NCBI GenBank assembly: GCA_048013815.1
Contig: CM106586.1
Coordinates: 7,626,001-7,690,000, forward strand
DNA from: Setoptus koraiensis
Lineage: Eukaryota > Arthropoda
Length of the DNA: 64,000 nucleotides
Direction of reading: 5' to 3'
The notes under the pieces are model-generated. The model was given only the letters and a program-made list of their open reading frames with translations. It was not told the origin of the DNA and did no database searches. How positions within the stretch are numbered: position 1 is the stretch's first letter; every line of letters begins with the position of its first letter. Shown here piece after piece: positions 51,866-64,000 of the stretch. The position numbers were made by a program, and so were the translations under genes.

Positions 51866-51920
51866 GTTGTTGTTGTCGGCGGTGGCTTGTTGTTGGACCG
51901 CCACCGCCGACAACAACAAC
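51866..51920. repeat. Perfect hairpin, 21-bp arms, 13-base loop
   Basis: Arms 51866-51886 and 51900-51920 are exact reverse complements, joining a GTT run to the unique core TCGGCGGTGGC. This is the longest perfect stem I found. It opens a 170-bp stretch with three more inverted repeats. Confidence 0.88.
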
Positions 51921-51936
51921 CGAACAACAATGACAA

Positions 51937-52022
51937 CGGCACGTTCTGGCCGTGCCGTCATCGTCGCGTGTGTCATCGTCATCGATGACGGCCCCCATAT
52001 GATATCGGCCGTCATCGGGCGC
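51937..52022. repeat. Overlapping short inverted repeats
   Basis: ACGGCACG with CGTGCCGT, GCCGTCATCG with CGATGACGGC, and GATGACGGCC with GGCCGTCATC share arms, so alternative folds compete. Confidence 0.6.
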
Positions 52023-52095
52023 GTCACCCACAATTGTCCAACTGACAATTGTCAGCTGACCCGAATTGCCTGTTAACTTGGCTGACTCTTGTGTC

Positions 52096-52155
52096 TCTCT
52101 GGTCACCAGACTCTGTCTCTGGTTACCAGACTGTATCTCTGGTTGGAGTCTGGTG
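52096..52155. repeat. Minisatellite, 3 units of 20 bp, itself flanked by an inverted repeat
   Basis: Units begin TCTCTGGT at 52096, 52116 and 52136. The first two continue with ACCAGACT, whereas the third continues GGAGTCTGGTG, the complement of the first (TCACCAGACTC), so the array can also fold back. Confidence 0.8.
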
Positions 52156-55100
52156 AACGCCATAGAGATGGAGCGAGATGCAGTTCAAACAAATGATCAT
52201 TAATTTAGTGCCAAATTGAATGGAACGGAGCCGTTTCGTTCAATTTCGCTCACGTTGTTGTCACTTTGTTGTCGTTGTTTGTTACTTTTGCTCTGTTGTC
52301 GTGTTTGTCGTGTTGTTGTTGCCATCAGCGCCGATGATGGGCATTTTTGCAATGGCCAACACACACACACACACACACAAACACACAGCTCGAGGTAATC
52401 AACGAGTTAATGATGCAACCCAATCAAGCGTAACCTTGTAATGACTTGTCGACTTACAATTCACAATTCAGCGACACGTTTAGCCAGTCACACACTGGCC
52501 ATGCAAATCTTGTGCTCGTTGACCTCTCGCTCTCACTCGTTTGCTCGCTCTCGTTGTCGCTGTCAGACGGATCTCATCGGACATAAATAATTCTGCGTCT
52601 TTTCTCACGCGCATTTGCACGTCCACTTTGCCTGGCCAACAAACCAATCTAACGATGATCTAACGGATAATTAGCTCACTCGCGCACTAATCACGCCACG
52701 ATAATTGCCATCCGTCAGCTGTCGTCGGTGTTGCGAGCGCCAGCGATCGCGCCACAATAGCGCATAGTCACAATAGGTGAGTGGGGCAGATATGAACGTT
52801 GTATAAATCAACATTTCATGCGCGACCATTCGAAGCCCTCATTTGAGTCATATCGAGCCGGCCACTGCACCAATTAACGGTCAGTTAATGGCCAATTAGC
52901 CGCTCGCGTTGCGCCACTAAACAACCTCGGACACGATGTCGTCGTGACGATGAACGTTATTTAAACATCCGCACATTTCATTGGTTGTTGTCAATTAGAC
53001 AAACCGATGAGCTGGCCGGCGCCAATTAGCCAACTGACCGCCAGACCACTGCTCGTGCAAGACTACTGCTGCAAGTGACTTGTGGCCACTTGCAATCATC
53101 TCTGGCCCCCTCGCGACAGCACCGGCAACTAGGTGCGCAAACAAGCAGCACCGGACGACAGTAGCTCGGCCCCCAGTATCGCTAGTTTGTGCTGACTGGC
53201 GCACAAAAACACAATTATTATCATTTTTTTTACAAATTATTTTTGTCGGAGCTATGCGCTGAAAAATGTCCAACTAAACATTTTTTTTTCACACACTGAC
53301 AAGTTGTAGGCTCAGCTCTCTCCAGTGCGACCTCTGGTGTCTATATCGTCGCGCACGGCTTATAGTGGAGTAGATAGTGAAACTATCTAGGTGAAAAGTT
53401 AAACTTTAAAAAAGTTTCGCTCGTCCGGGCCCCCGAACTCGAATGTAGATGGCGCTGTGAGAGTTTCGGCGCGCAACAACGCGCTCGCATTTGTGCAATG
53501 GCGTTGCCATTGTGGCACACGCCACAAAACTTTGGCGCACGACACTTTGGTAACGCTGGTTGTAAGTGCAGTTTCGCTGTGCGGTTTGGCACGCGCCACC
53601 GAACAGTGCAATGGCAAACCTGCACAATATTATTGTGACACTCTGGACTAACACATGCAAAGTGTGTGCATATATTTGGCACATGATTATTGTTATTGCA
53701 TCACTGTGCTGATCGGGCGCGCACGTAGTGTCGTCCAGTGGGGCGTCGCATTGTGTCATTGGCATTATATAGGCCACTGACAACGATGATCGTCGCATAT
53801 GGCCGTGCACATGCGCACTGGCGGCACAGTGGTCACGATTAAGAGTGGTCACCATGTGACACCCAGCAACTTGCTGCTTGTGGTCGTGCTTCTTTCCCCC
53901 CGTTCGATTGAATAACTATCCCCCAGCACCAGACAAGCCAGTCAGCCAATTGTCATTTGGCTCGAGTTGGGTAGGGGGGGGGGAACCAAACTCTGGTTGC
54001 GACAGCGATCAGGCTTGTGTCCGCCCCCCTGCACCAGTCAGCTGACAAGTAACCTGAGCAGGAATGGTCTGTGCACTACTTGAGAGTTGAGAGTTGCGTG
54101 TCACAGTGGCGCGCGACGAGCGTAAGTGTGCGCGCGCGCCCTCACCAAACCAAATTGTCAGGCACAGCAATTGAGCAGCGACAACAACAACAACAACAGC
54201 CATGAATTGTGAAATGCGACGACATTCAATTGACAATTGTCCGAATGTCAGCTCATTCGGTGATCGCCACTCAAACAGCAAGCAACTCACACCGACAATA
54301 CCAACACAATACTTACGTAATACAAACGTTGACACAGTGAAACAAAATCAAAAGTCGCCAAATACCCAGGCCAATAGAGACGCAAACCGGAAGCAGCAAG
54401 CAGCGCCAAGTCTAGTCATTGGTCAATATAGTTGCGACAGATCAATTGCATAACAACTACAAATCAATTACATAACAACCACAAATCAATTAGCAGTCAG
54501 GTATTGAGTGTTTGTCATGTCTAGTCAGCCGCTCTCAATTGCAGCGTGTCCAGCGTGGGGCCACTTCCGGTTCCAGCATCGTTGTCGGCAGTGCGCGTTG
54601 TGCAGCCGAGATAAACAGCAGCAACAGTGTCAAGTGTGTCGCTGCAGTTTGTGCAGCAAAAACACAGGCCTGAGATGGGGGCTGCAGTGGGGCCCGACTG
54701 GCACAGACACTTGCGTGCACATGACAGTAATATTGGCACAACAACAAGCGTCTCGGTGCACAGCAGCGGCACAACAACAACAACAACGAGTGCAAAGTCA
54801 ATCAACAAAAATGCCGAGACAAACAAATGCCAACGACAGTAACAATGCGGCCCAGACAATGGCACGAATGAAACACAAACACATCGGACAACAATTGAGA
54901 CTGATTGCCTCGCTTTACGACAAACATTGTGACACTATAATGACAAGTCAGCGACAAACTCAACTTCACCTGGTGCACAGCACAAATTGCACTTGCAACA
55001 ACAGCATGGCTCAACCAGGATATGAGTGCTAGCACCCCATTATCATCATTATTATTATTATTATTATTTTAACCAGCCGGCCAATCGTATTATCCGATGA

Positions 55101-55900
55101 ACTCATTGAACTGACAAGTTGACTTGTGAGCCTCCAAATGTGCACCTCGATACCAATGGCGATCGCTCGACTCGCTGTAATCAGTTGTTGTGTCCGGTGC
55201 ACGCCAGTCGACGGCTGACCAGATCAGCTCGCCCGCCCGAACTTGGTCACACTAACGCCTTATTCTGCAGCACATGACACTCGGGGGCGCCCCCTTCAAA
55301 CTGCATCGTGTGCATCGTTTGCGAATGCAGATATAGCCCTCGTATCATACGAGTCGTATGAGCCGTCATGTGGGTCGATAAAAGTTGCATATATCTGCAC
55401 AACAGAGCAACAGAGGCACCACGATCACTTGGCCGATGGCAGCATTGGTCAATTAAAGCTAAAATATCTAGTATATGTATTTTTGATACGCATTGTAAAT
55501 AGTATGAATAAATTGTAAATTGATCGCCCGCCACACAAACCGAAGTATAAATATAAAATAACGTGCCATTATTATCATGTTTTAGTTACATTGTTCTATG
55601 ATTGCTTCTCTAGTTTGCTTTTGCCTAGCCTTTGTCCACGTGTGAGTTACAACTTGTAACAAGTGACTTGTGCTCGCTCTGTGGCCCGATCGGATCGCCC
55701 GTCATCCGGTGAACGCTTACAGTTGCAAACAGTTGGCAAAAGTTGGTGGAAAAATGTCCGCAGATGTAACAATACTCTTTCAGTTGGTATCCATGCATGG
55801 ATTGCACGGGTATAAATATTGATATTGATATGGATATGGATATTGATATAAATATGTTATTATCTGCACAGGCTCATTAATTGGCACCCTTATCGGGCAA
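52156..55900. other. Gene-free stretch
   Basis: No exon supported. An (AC)n run lies at ~52360-52380, D-box-like sites at 54467-54476 and (one mismatch) 54312-54321, and an ATT triplet run near 55045-55070. The frame at 54508-55032 is Gln/Thr/Ser/Cys-rich with no domain I recognise; it is most likely an accident of CAA-rich DNA. Confidence 0.4.
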
Positions 55901-55937
55901 AACAATCAACAGCTGTGTGTCGTGTTCGGACAATTCA

Positions 55938-55991
55938 ATTCGGCGGATTCGGCAAATTCGGTGAATTCGGTGAATTCGGCAGATTCGACAA
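55938..55991. repeat. Minisatellite, 6 units of 9 bp
   Basis: Unit ATTCGGCGG/ATTCGGTGA. The 9-bp period keeps frame and gives a Phe-Gly repeat on the plus strand, but no gene context supports coding. Confidence 0.85.
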
Positions 55992-55994
55992 TTT

Positions 55995-58900
55995 TGGGCG
56001 CCCCACAACTTGCAACGCTCATGCACAGTGCTGTTTTTTGGTCACACCTCGCGCTCCCAAAGTTACCAAATCGCTCGTGATATATGGCACATTTTATCGC
56101 GCACCAATTGTTCATTATTGCGATTAGGCTCAAGCTAAGAAAGTCACGATTTAGGTGCTAAATCAATGCAAATGAACGGATGGGTCGGCAAACGTTGAGG
56201 GACACCGACAGCGCGAACGCACCAAACAGAATGGACGCGAGGAATGGACGCGAGGAATGGACGGCTCAAAGAACAAACAAATAGAGATGATGAAGTGTGC
56301 TTCCTGTCCCGAAGCTCAACACGCACTCATTGTTGTTGTTGTTGTTGTTGTTGTTGTCAAACAATAATGACAACAATTTGCATATCGCCCACTTGAAATC
56401 GATACCATCTAATGCGACTATTATAAGCGTATGTTTGCTCTGATTTTGGCCCGCATCATCTGATGCGATGTCACGCTGTCAGGGGCGATCGCCAGCATTG
56501 TGTCGGCGATATGTCGGCTATATCGGTTGCCGTATGAGCGACGGTGTCCAGTGCACAAAAATCAGGCCAAATTGCCGCTGACACACATTAGCTAATTTAG
56601 CACCTCCGCTGTCTGTTTGAGTGGGCGTTAGAGTAACGGTGCCACAAGCAAAGGTAAGTGGCACGAGTGGCCCCGTTATGATTTATTTATTTGTGCCTTC
56701 GAGCCGTTGCGAGTCGCCATGGCCGACAGTTATGCGATTGGCGCCAAACAGGAAGCAAACTGAAGCGCAAATTGTTGCTGCATTGTTTGTTGTCGTTGTC
56801 GCACGGGCGCCGATAGCTAATCATGATCGATTAATCACTGCGAATAAATATGGAAATCGATATGCTGCAACTGGTCAGATGTACCCATTGGCCGATGGCT
56901 CACACATATCGCCATGGCCGATTGGGGCGACAATTGGCCAACAACAATTGCGACAATTTAAATAGTAAACAACAAACAACAAATTGCTTTTCGCAATGCC
57001 GGCAGCCAATAGTTTATTAGGCTATGGCATTAATTTGAATATTTTCAATGGTTGTTGCATCGCTTTGAATTGCCAATTTGGCCAATTTGGCGACCGTGTG
57101 TCGATTCTCACTCACAAGTTGTCAGTGACAGCGAGCGCTCTGGCGAGCGGAGCCCCACATCGCCACAACAGAGATGCTGCTGCTGTTTGGCCGGCCAAGT
57201 GCGCCCAAGTTGGTGCACGTAGCACGTGCCGGGGATAAACAAACAAGCGGGCTAAAAAGAGTGCCAGCGATGCAAGCGACGGACATCGGCCGATGACCAG
57301 CGACGCAGCCCGTGAGTTGCACAACAGTAAACAATGATTTATTAGTTAATCACGAGAGATAAACTGCAAACTGTAAAAAACAAACGAATCGCCGGCCAGT
57401 CGCTATTATGGGGCCAGCAAAGCGCACAATTTGTCGCCCGCTTTCGTTTAATGCAGTCACTCCAGTTAGTTATTAGCCGCCACTAAGCTAGACCGCGCGA
57501 CAAATGAACTCTTGCGCCGTTTTGGGGCCGTTTTCGGGCCGTTTTTGGGGGCCGTCGAGGGCTATTTTGGGCCAGATTCGAACGGATTCAAATGAGTCGC
57601 TCGCGAACAATGTTTGTGCGCGTCAGGCGAAAGCGTTTGCCGGCCATCGGTTCGTCGCGGCAACCAACGCACAGCGCAATAGTACATTGTTGTATAGTGG
57701 CACGTGTTTGCACGTTCATGGGTCATGTGATATCGGGTTGTGTGGCTTGGTGTGGGCCCCATATTAGATGGCCCACACCCATGTGTGTCTCTGCTGGACA
57801 TTCCGAGAATTTTCGCGCTGGCGCGCGCTTCTAACGCTCACTGTTATTGTAGTGTTTGCGTTGAGTATTGGTGAGACCAGAGCGTGGTCAGTTGGCTCGG
57901 CTTACACATACAAGTTATATAAGTATATATAAGAGTTATATATACACGTTGCGTAAGAGGCGCCGGAGACGAACGAGAATTGTCAAAATTGTATCACACG
58001 CTTTGCTTTTTTTATATATTGTATGATTTTATTGTTTGATCACAATGATGACATAATACAAACATTGTCATTGAGCAACTGCCATCGACCGTTATTCGGC
58101 CGACAACAAATTAAACAATGACCGTCTCACACAGTGTGTGCACAGTTCAGCAGTGGTCAGCAGCAGTGGTTCGAGCACCTTTAACCGACCGTTAGGTAAC
58201 TGATTTGACCAGTGGCACCAACTAGCGCTTTGTTTGTTTGTGTTTCGCTCGTGTGTGCGTGTGTGTGTGCGCTTGTGTGTGTGTGTACGTCGTAGTCGGT
58301 GTACGTGGTGTGGTCGTGTGCAGTCGTGTTACACGTGCTCGTGCACAAATGATGAATTACATCTGCTTTTAGTTGTGAGTTTCAAGAGTTTCTACAAAGT
58401 GTCGTCTGCCCGTGCTATTGTGTGTTCTCAGCTTGTACTCAATGGTCAGTCGCTAAAAAGAGCACCCACAACGGCCAGAAAAAGGCCAATTTCGGAACAG
58501 AAGCGTAAACTCTCAAGGAAATCTCTCTATGGCGCGCACGAGCAACATTAGTCATGCTCAATCATAACTGTGCTCACCTTATCTATATCACACAATGTCA
58601 CAATAGTCAATTGAAAACGTTTCTCTGCTGCGCTCATATCGCAATGTTGTCAATGTTTGTCGGTTTGGGCGCTCGCTGCACCGACCGACTGACCACCGTC
58701 AGAGGTGATTCATTACATCATTCAGGTGCACACACTCATTTAGGGTCTTATTTAGGCTAGCTTTTATTTAGGTTTTGGCTGTGTGTTTTTAAAGCGCACA
58801 ACTTGACGCAATCACAACAATGATTGATTATTATCTTATAGAGATTATTTTGTCGCAACAAAGTAAAAATAAACAGATCGAACGCACCGATAACTGATCC

Positions 58901-60300
58901 ACAATGGCAACAAAACAACACACCAATAATACAGCAGAAATATTCTCGAACCGAGATAAAGTTGCACGAATTGCATTGGCTTGAGAGAAAAATGGGGCCA
59001 AAAAACGGGCGACAAGAATGATTGTTTCCGTTTTGTGTCGCATCGTCATCAGCGAACCACGGCCACTGTGTGTGTGACTATGCGACGACCATCGCCGCCA
59101 AACCGCCAACCGATAACCATTAACGTCAGTGCATGTCGTCAGCCACTAAAACTGTGTGAGTGACAATTGAGATTACAATTGGGGTCACGACAACAGTGTC
59201 GTGTGTGTTTGTTGTTGATGATGCAGCGCCGTTTGTTGTCACAAAATCGATCAGCACACATCACTACAGTTTTTACAGTTTTTTACTGCAGTTTTACTGT
59301 CATGTCTCATGATGAAAACAGTCAATTTATGCACGCAATGACCAGGTAATCAATGGCATAATGCCAGTGATCATTGTCGAGCAACTCTCAAAGTCAACAA
59401 GGTATAAGATATCAATTCTTTGTTGTTGCTGTCGCGATCATCGTTCATCATTGGCGATTTATTTTGCATTTTCTTATCAATTTTCAGTGCGCCTTTTTCT
59501 GCACGCTTTTCTGTGCGCTCTTCTATGCTTTTCTGGTGAAAATTGTGTGCTGCGAACAATTTTCGAGAAAACAAAATATTTCCAAACGAAACGAAACATT
59601 TTCAAACGAAACATTTTCAGACGAAACATTTTCAAACGAAAATTCGTCTATTACGAACAATATCTATTTGCATAAACATCACTCAACGCCGTGATGATTT
59701 ATAGAGTTATTTACGGTGACACCCGAGATTTCGGCCCGGTCGACTTTGTGCGTCTCACTGCAATTTGCGGTGCCGATAGTTGCGACGACAGCGCCACAGT
59801 TGCCTCAATCTAGGCAGATAAATCATGTTAAGCGAGCATCGAGGGCGAAAAATGGTTGCAGGGCCACCCGAAGCTGATTTGTCTCGTTCGGCGGCGACGA
59901 AATGCCCGCTCAAATTAGTTATCGGTATTAGTTTTTTTTTGTCGAAAAAAGCAATTCACAGCATCTGCAATTCACAACTTGCATCGCGGGCTGCTCGCAT
60001 TCTATAGCTACCCGATACTGCTCGCTGCCAGTGATACAAAACTGCCGACGCAACGCCGCCCCGAATTTCCCTGGCCATTCTTTGATTGATCGTGACTCCA
60101 ATGGGGCCCATCATCTCATCACACGTTAAATATCTGAAAGCGAGAGAGATTAGTTTGAGAAAGCACACGCGGCAAGTGAATGTTACTATGTAGACTCGGT
60201 TAGATTGGCGCCAAATTTTGTCGCGTCAGTCGGCAATTTTATGCCGGCGCGTATTTTATGAAAAGCAATGAGTGTCCACGAGAGAAATCGCAGAGTAAAT
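55995..60300. other. Gene-free stretch
   Basis: Holds (TTG)n at ~56328-56358, GT-rich DNA at 58245-58290 and a 15-bp array listed below. TATATAAG-like words near 57910-57945 have no linked open frame. Confidence 0.4.
59591..59645. repeat. Minisatellite, 3.6 units of 15 bp
   Basis: ACGAAACATTTTCAA at 59591, 59606, 59621 and (partial) 59636. Confidence 0.88.
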
Positions 60301-60306
60301 CCGGCA

Positions 60307-60370
60307 ATTCGCATTGGTGGTTGGCGGCGGACAACACGTTGCTGTCCACGTCGCAACCACCAATGCGAAT
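60307..60370. repeat. Long hairpin, 17-bp perfect arms plus inner stem
   Basis: Arms 60307-60323 (ATTCGCATTGGTGGTTG) and 60354-60370 (exact complement). Inside, GGACA (60329-60333) can pair with TGTCC (60344-60348). The 64-base, partly bulged stem-loop has roughly microRNA-precursor dimensions and is not built from microsatellite sequence. Confidence 0.7.
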
Positions 60371-61370
60371 GCAAAACTTGCGGCCACCAAAACTAAACCA
60401 ATTGAAGCCACCAATGGATTTGGCCGGCACGTAAATGGCTGCGTGTGCGCCGGGCAGCGGGGGCCCAACTGCACCAAAGTGAACAACAAATCAGATCAAA
60501 CCATCGTAAGGTAAACGAACCAAAATGGACATTGACGAATAGCGATCATCTCACCTCAAAACTGACCAACAGTTGATGGATGGGAGCAGCCGCCCCCACA
60601 AATAACAACAATACGGTAGCAGCAGCGAGAGTAGCAGTTGGTGTTTATGTAAAACTGAAAAAGACAAATGTTGTTGTTGTTAGCATTGATGACATGGCAA
60701 TAACAACAACAGATGATTCTTTTTACAACTGACTGTTTGGCCTCCATTAATCCCCTTCCAGCAGCCCAATTATTTATTATTTTTAGCTATCATTACAATT
60801 GTCGTTTGTGTGTTGCGGCTGCAGCATACAGCAGCATTTGCATCATCATTGTATCAGATATTCGCGATGTTTGGAGATATTTCTAGAGTGACATTGGGCC
60901 GAATCAAGAGACCAATCACAGAGATTATATCATCATGCGTGGGCGCTCGTTGTCGCAACGGCGGCCTGTTAGTGTGGTCAGTGGGCGCCAGCGTACAAAT
61001 CGAGAAATCGTACAAGTCGCGTAATCCGTCGTTACGTGATTGGACTGCAAACTGGCTGGCAAACTAAACTGGAGCAATGAGCAGCCCGCTGGTTTTGAAT
61101 TTGTTTCGGGCGCCGCTCAACCCAAACTGGCCACCACCCAAACCCAACTTGCCTATAACGTCCAGAGTCTCGGCAGTTGAACTTGGCGCCAACCAATGGG
61201 GCCAAGTTCAATATAACTTCAATATAAGTTCAATATAGGTTCGAGGGGCCGAATACCGTTACATTGTTGCTGTCATTGGGTTGCCCGGCATTGAAGCGAG
61301 CGAGCGGCTCGCGTTTCTCGCCACGGCTCTCGACATGTCAGACTGGCGACATGTTGACATGTTCGATTGT

Positions 61371-61410
61371 GTTCGAACGCGCTCGAACGCGCTCGAACGT
61401 GCTCGAATGA
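61371..61410. repeat. Minisatellite, 4 units of 10 bp
   Basis: GTTCGAACGC, GCTCGAACGC, GCTCGAACGT, GCTCGAATGA. Confidence 0.88.
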
Positions 61411-62480
61411 GCGTGTAGGCATACGCGCTCGACGCGACAACAATATTTGCATATTTTCGAGCGTATTCAAATCTGTTCGCTACTAGTTGCTGTCCATTAC
61501 TGTCAGCACAACTGTTACTATTAGACAGTCGTAACTCGGACAATTTACAACAGTTTATGACAGTTATAACTGTGCAGACGGACAGATTAATGACACAAAA
61601 TATCATACAATCGCGTGTATTGGTGGAATGTAAACACGCTGTTAACATCTGTTAATCAATTGTTAATCAATCATCTGGCAAACGATAGTCGGCTTGATTG
61701 GTCACTTACGGTCGGCGCATGCAAATGGCACGGCAAATTGGAACGACACGCACAAAGTGAGAGTGACGAAAGAGTTTCGCTCCAACTCACCGTTCCAACT
61801 CACCGTTCGATTTGGTCGTTCGAATTAGCGTTCGAAGCAGCGTTCGAAGCGGCCTTCGAAGCGGCGTTCGGAAGAATTAGCCCGATCCAATCGCTGGAGC
61901 ATCAAATGGGCGGACAATTGAGGCTCGATTGACAGCGTCGAAAATCGACCAATGAGCCAGTTGCGCCAATCGCGCCAGTCGCGCCAATCGAGAAGCAAGA
62001 ATTGTACTTGTTTGGCGCATCGCGCCCGCCGGTGCCCTCGCATGTTCGCATGCTCGTAGCGAGCCCCAGCGTCGGGCCCCAGCATCCCGACAGCGAGCCC
62101 CGTTTAATGTGCGTGTCTGACTGTGTTCAATTTGCCATTCCGTGCCACCGATGATTTGTGTGACAGTGCGCGTCAAATCTCTCGAGAGATTGGCTATATT
62201 ATCAGCGACACACAGACAGATTTAAATGGACAAAAGAACGAGTTCAGCCGGGGTCAGGCGCGCCGGGGTCAGAGTACAGTTACAAACAGTTCAATCCTTT
62301 ATTAGTTGTTGTCACGACTAATAAAAGCTTCTTAAAACTAATAACTGACGCTCTGTTGCTCGCTGCGTTTGCCCGCTCTGGCCGCTCTTGTGGCACTTCG
62401 ACACTGACAATTCATTTGCGATGCCTCATCAGCTGCTAATTTCTACGTGTCGCTCAGGCAATTGAGTAGCTGAGCTAGTT

Positions 62481-62560
62481 CCAGTCGCTTTCGGTCGCTT
62501 TCGGTCGCTTTCTGTCGGTTTCTGTTGGTTTCAGTCGGTTTCTGTTGGTCTCCGTTGGTT
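62481..62560. repeat. Minisatellite, 8 units of 10 bp
   Basis: Units of the form TCGGTCGCTT / TCTGTTGGTT in exact register, decaying to the right. Confidence 0.88.
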
Positions 62561-62720
62561 CGTTTGGTCGGTTCAGTCGGTTGGTTCACTCTGTTGGTTG
62601 GCCCGCGACTAAATTGTTGAATTGTCGAATCGTGTCGCAGCGCCAACTCGCAGCCCGTTCGAATATAAATCTTGTCCGCTGCGCCGATGAGCATACAATG
62701 GATATGCAATGATCACAATA

Positions 62721-62770
62721 GTTGTAAATAGTTGTAAATAGTTGCAAATAGTTGCAAATAGTTTTAAAAG
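62721..62770. repeat. Minisatellite, 5 units of 10 bp
   Basis: GTTGTAAATA twice, GTTGCAAATA twice, then GTTTTAAAAG. Confidence 0.9.
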
Positions 62771-63385
62771 ATGCACCACAAAAGAGCAGTTCGACATGGC
62801 CATTTCGGGCCGTGTTTCATTAGCATCAGCGAATTCGCTGGCTGCCAGTTGGGCCGCATTCTGAGCGCCTTTCGGCCGGTTCGGGCTCGCAAGTTCGAGG
62901 CCGGCTTCAGTTGGAGCCCGAGTTTCGGCCCAGCCGAACCGAACCGGCGCTGTGCCGGATCCGCGCCAGCACACAACTCGTGCACAACACGAGCCAGTTT
63001 GTTGATTGGGCCCCATTGGCGATGTTTAATTTTCATTGTGGCACTCACTTTGACAGTTTGTGTGTGTGCGTGTGCGTGTGTGTGTGTGGCACAACAACGG
63101 GCTTCTGTTTGTTGTTGTGTCACCTATAATTAATTAGTTTGCATTAATCGGCCCGCTCGCAGTGGGCGCAGCAACGGCACAATATTTAGCAGTGAGCAAG
63201 CAAGCAATAGTTGGCGATAGTGCCCATATGCTGATTCCATCACTGATTGCAAACAGATAAGTTTGTTGGGGGCCCTACATTCGCACTGGCCGCCATTGGA
63301 TGGGCCAAATGGATCAGTTAACTTCGGTTGGTTTCGGTTGCTTGGCTGGGCGCGCTGCATTGGCCGCTGCACGACTGGCACGGCC

Positions 63386-63534
63386 CGAAATGAGCTCGAA
63401 ACGAGCCCGAAACGAGCCCGAAACAAGCCCGAAACGAGCCCGAAAAGAGCCAGAAACAAGCCAGAAATGAGCCCGAAATAGTCCGAAACAAGCTAGAAAT
63501 GAGCCCGAAATAGTTCGAAATAGCCCGAAACGAA
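63386..63534. repeat. Minisatellite, about 13 units of 10-11 bp
   Basis: Unit CGAAACGAGCC with variants (CGAAATGAGCC, AGAAACAAGCC, CGAAATAGTC). This is the longest minisatellite of the window by unit count. Confidence 0.9.
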
Positions 63535-64000
63535 CGCAACCGATTGCACTTTGAAGGGCCCCAATTGAATTAGTTGCATCAGCGATTCAATCGACTGCCT
63601 CTATCCAATTTAACGCTCCACTGACAGGTGCATCAATCTAATCTCGATCAGGCAGCAGCCCGCCATTCACTTTAATCTGGCAACTGTAAACTGTTAACTG
63701 TAAACTGCTGTCCGTTGCCGGATAAAGCACTTCACAGTGGACAGTATGGGCCGCCAACCAGGGGCGGCCTTGAGCAGTCAGTGACAGCTAAAGTCAATAC
63801 AACAAAAAGTGCACAATTTAAAGTTTTTCCGACAACAACAAATCAGTGGAGTGGCCAGTGATTTTTGGCCATCGCTTTGGGTTTCGTTCGAGGTTGAGCC
63901 CGCGATGCTGAGGGGCCCACAGGGCGACACACACAAGCACATTACATTATAGTTTGGCGGCGCAGAGGATTTATCGCCCATTGATTTTATCATATCTCTG

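Larger units (their letters stand above)
60371..64000. other. Gene-free right edge
   Basis: No exon supported. The notable content is four helical-period minisatellites (61371, 62481, 62721, 63386) and GT-rich DNA at 63060-63090. Confidence 0.4.

Noticed and set aside
54508-55032. 174-codon Cys/Gln-rich frame
   Set aside because: Cysteine spacing fits no domain I know and the Gln/Thr/Ser bias follows CAA-rich DNA; no splice or promoter context.
60437-60502. EGF-like spacing NGCVCAGQRGPNC followed by a possible splice donor
   Set aside because: Only the last three cysteines of an EGF pattern are present, no acceptor or neighbouring exon is seen, and the frame opens inside the hairpin at 60307-60370.
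1-64000. tRNA, rRNA or CRISPR loci
   Set aside because: No B-box/A-box pair, rRNA core or spacer-repeat alternation seen; the tandem arrays have no spacers.

Overview
The window is eukaryotic nuclear DNA, probably from a small arthropod. An acariform mite is my best guess, held weakly. The reasons are an animal-type MED12 gene with a huge Gln-rich tail in one unbroken frame, single-exon genes generally, a Ty3/Gypsy-type element with an envelope-like part, and non-coding DNA packed with CAA/CAG/GTT microsatellites and short minisatellites. No bacterial gene, tRNA, rRNA or CRISPR array is visible.

Layout. (1) 1-16.5 kb: fairly GC-rich, almost gene-free DNA. It holds one plausible Gln-rich first coding exon on the minus strand (926-1167), many independent short tandem arrays (unit often exactly 10 or 11 bp), several perfect hairpins, and a dense CAGGTG/CAGCTG E-box cluster at 4.8-5.64 kb. 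(2) 16.6-29 kb: visibly more AT-rich and without microsatellites. It carries a local family of four nearly full-length, single-exon genes for ~494-521-residue proteins with a signal peptide, six conserved ectodomain cysteines, a His/Gly-rich juxtamembrane stretch, one C-terminal membrane segment and a variable tail. Copies 1 and 2 are head-to-head inverted copies about a partly palindromic promoter region; copies 3 and 4 are on the minus strand. At least three broken relics lie between them, together with a short secreted-protein gene (25406-26161) that may be a distant relative. I do not recognise this family. It is the best candidate here for something undescribed. (3) 29.765-36.77 kb: an LTR retroelement on the minus strand with ~190-bp LTRs, one long frame covering gag, protease, reverse transcriptase, RNase H, integrase and an envelope-like part, and LTRs differing by only about 2%. 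A 500-N gap follows its 5' LTR. (4) 37.65-45.65 kb: MED12, the Mediator kinase-module subunit, 2,663 residues in one frame. (5) 45.8-64 kb: gene-poor DNA like region 1, with minisatellites, microsatellites, hairpins and no coding exon I can support.

Regulatory signals. The decamer RTTAYGTAAY (PAR-bZIP/NFIL3 type 'D-box') occurs at a dozen non-coding places by my reading, where under one is expected by chance; one lies ~130 bp upstream of the MED12 start. Functionally only MED12 can be assigned with confidence: it links and activates CDK8/cyclin C in the Mediator kinase module. The four-gene family encodes probable cell-surface or secretory-pathway membrane proteins of unknown role. All counts and coordinates of repeats and motifs were made by eye.
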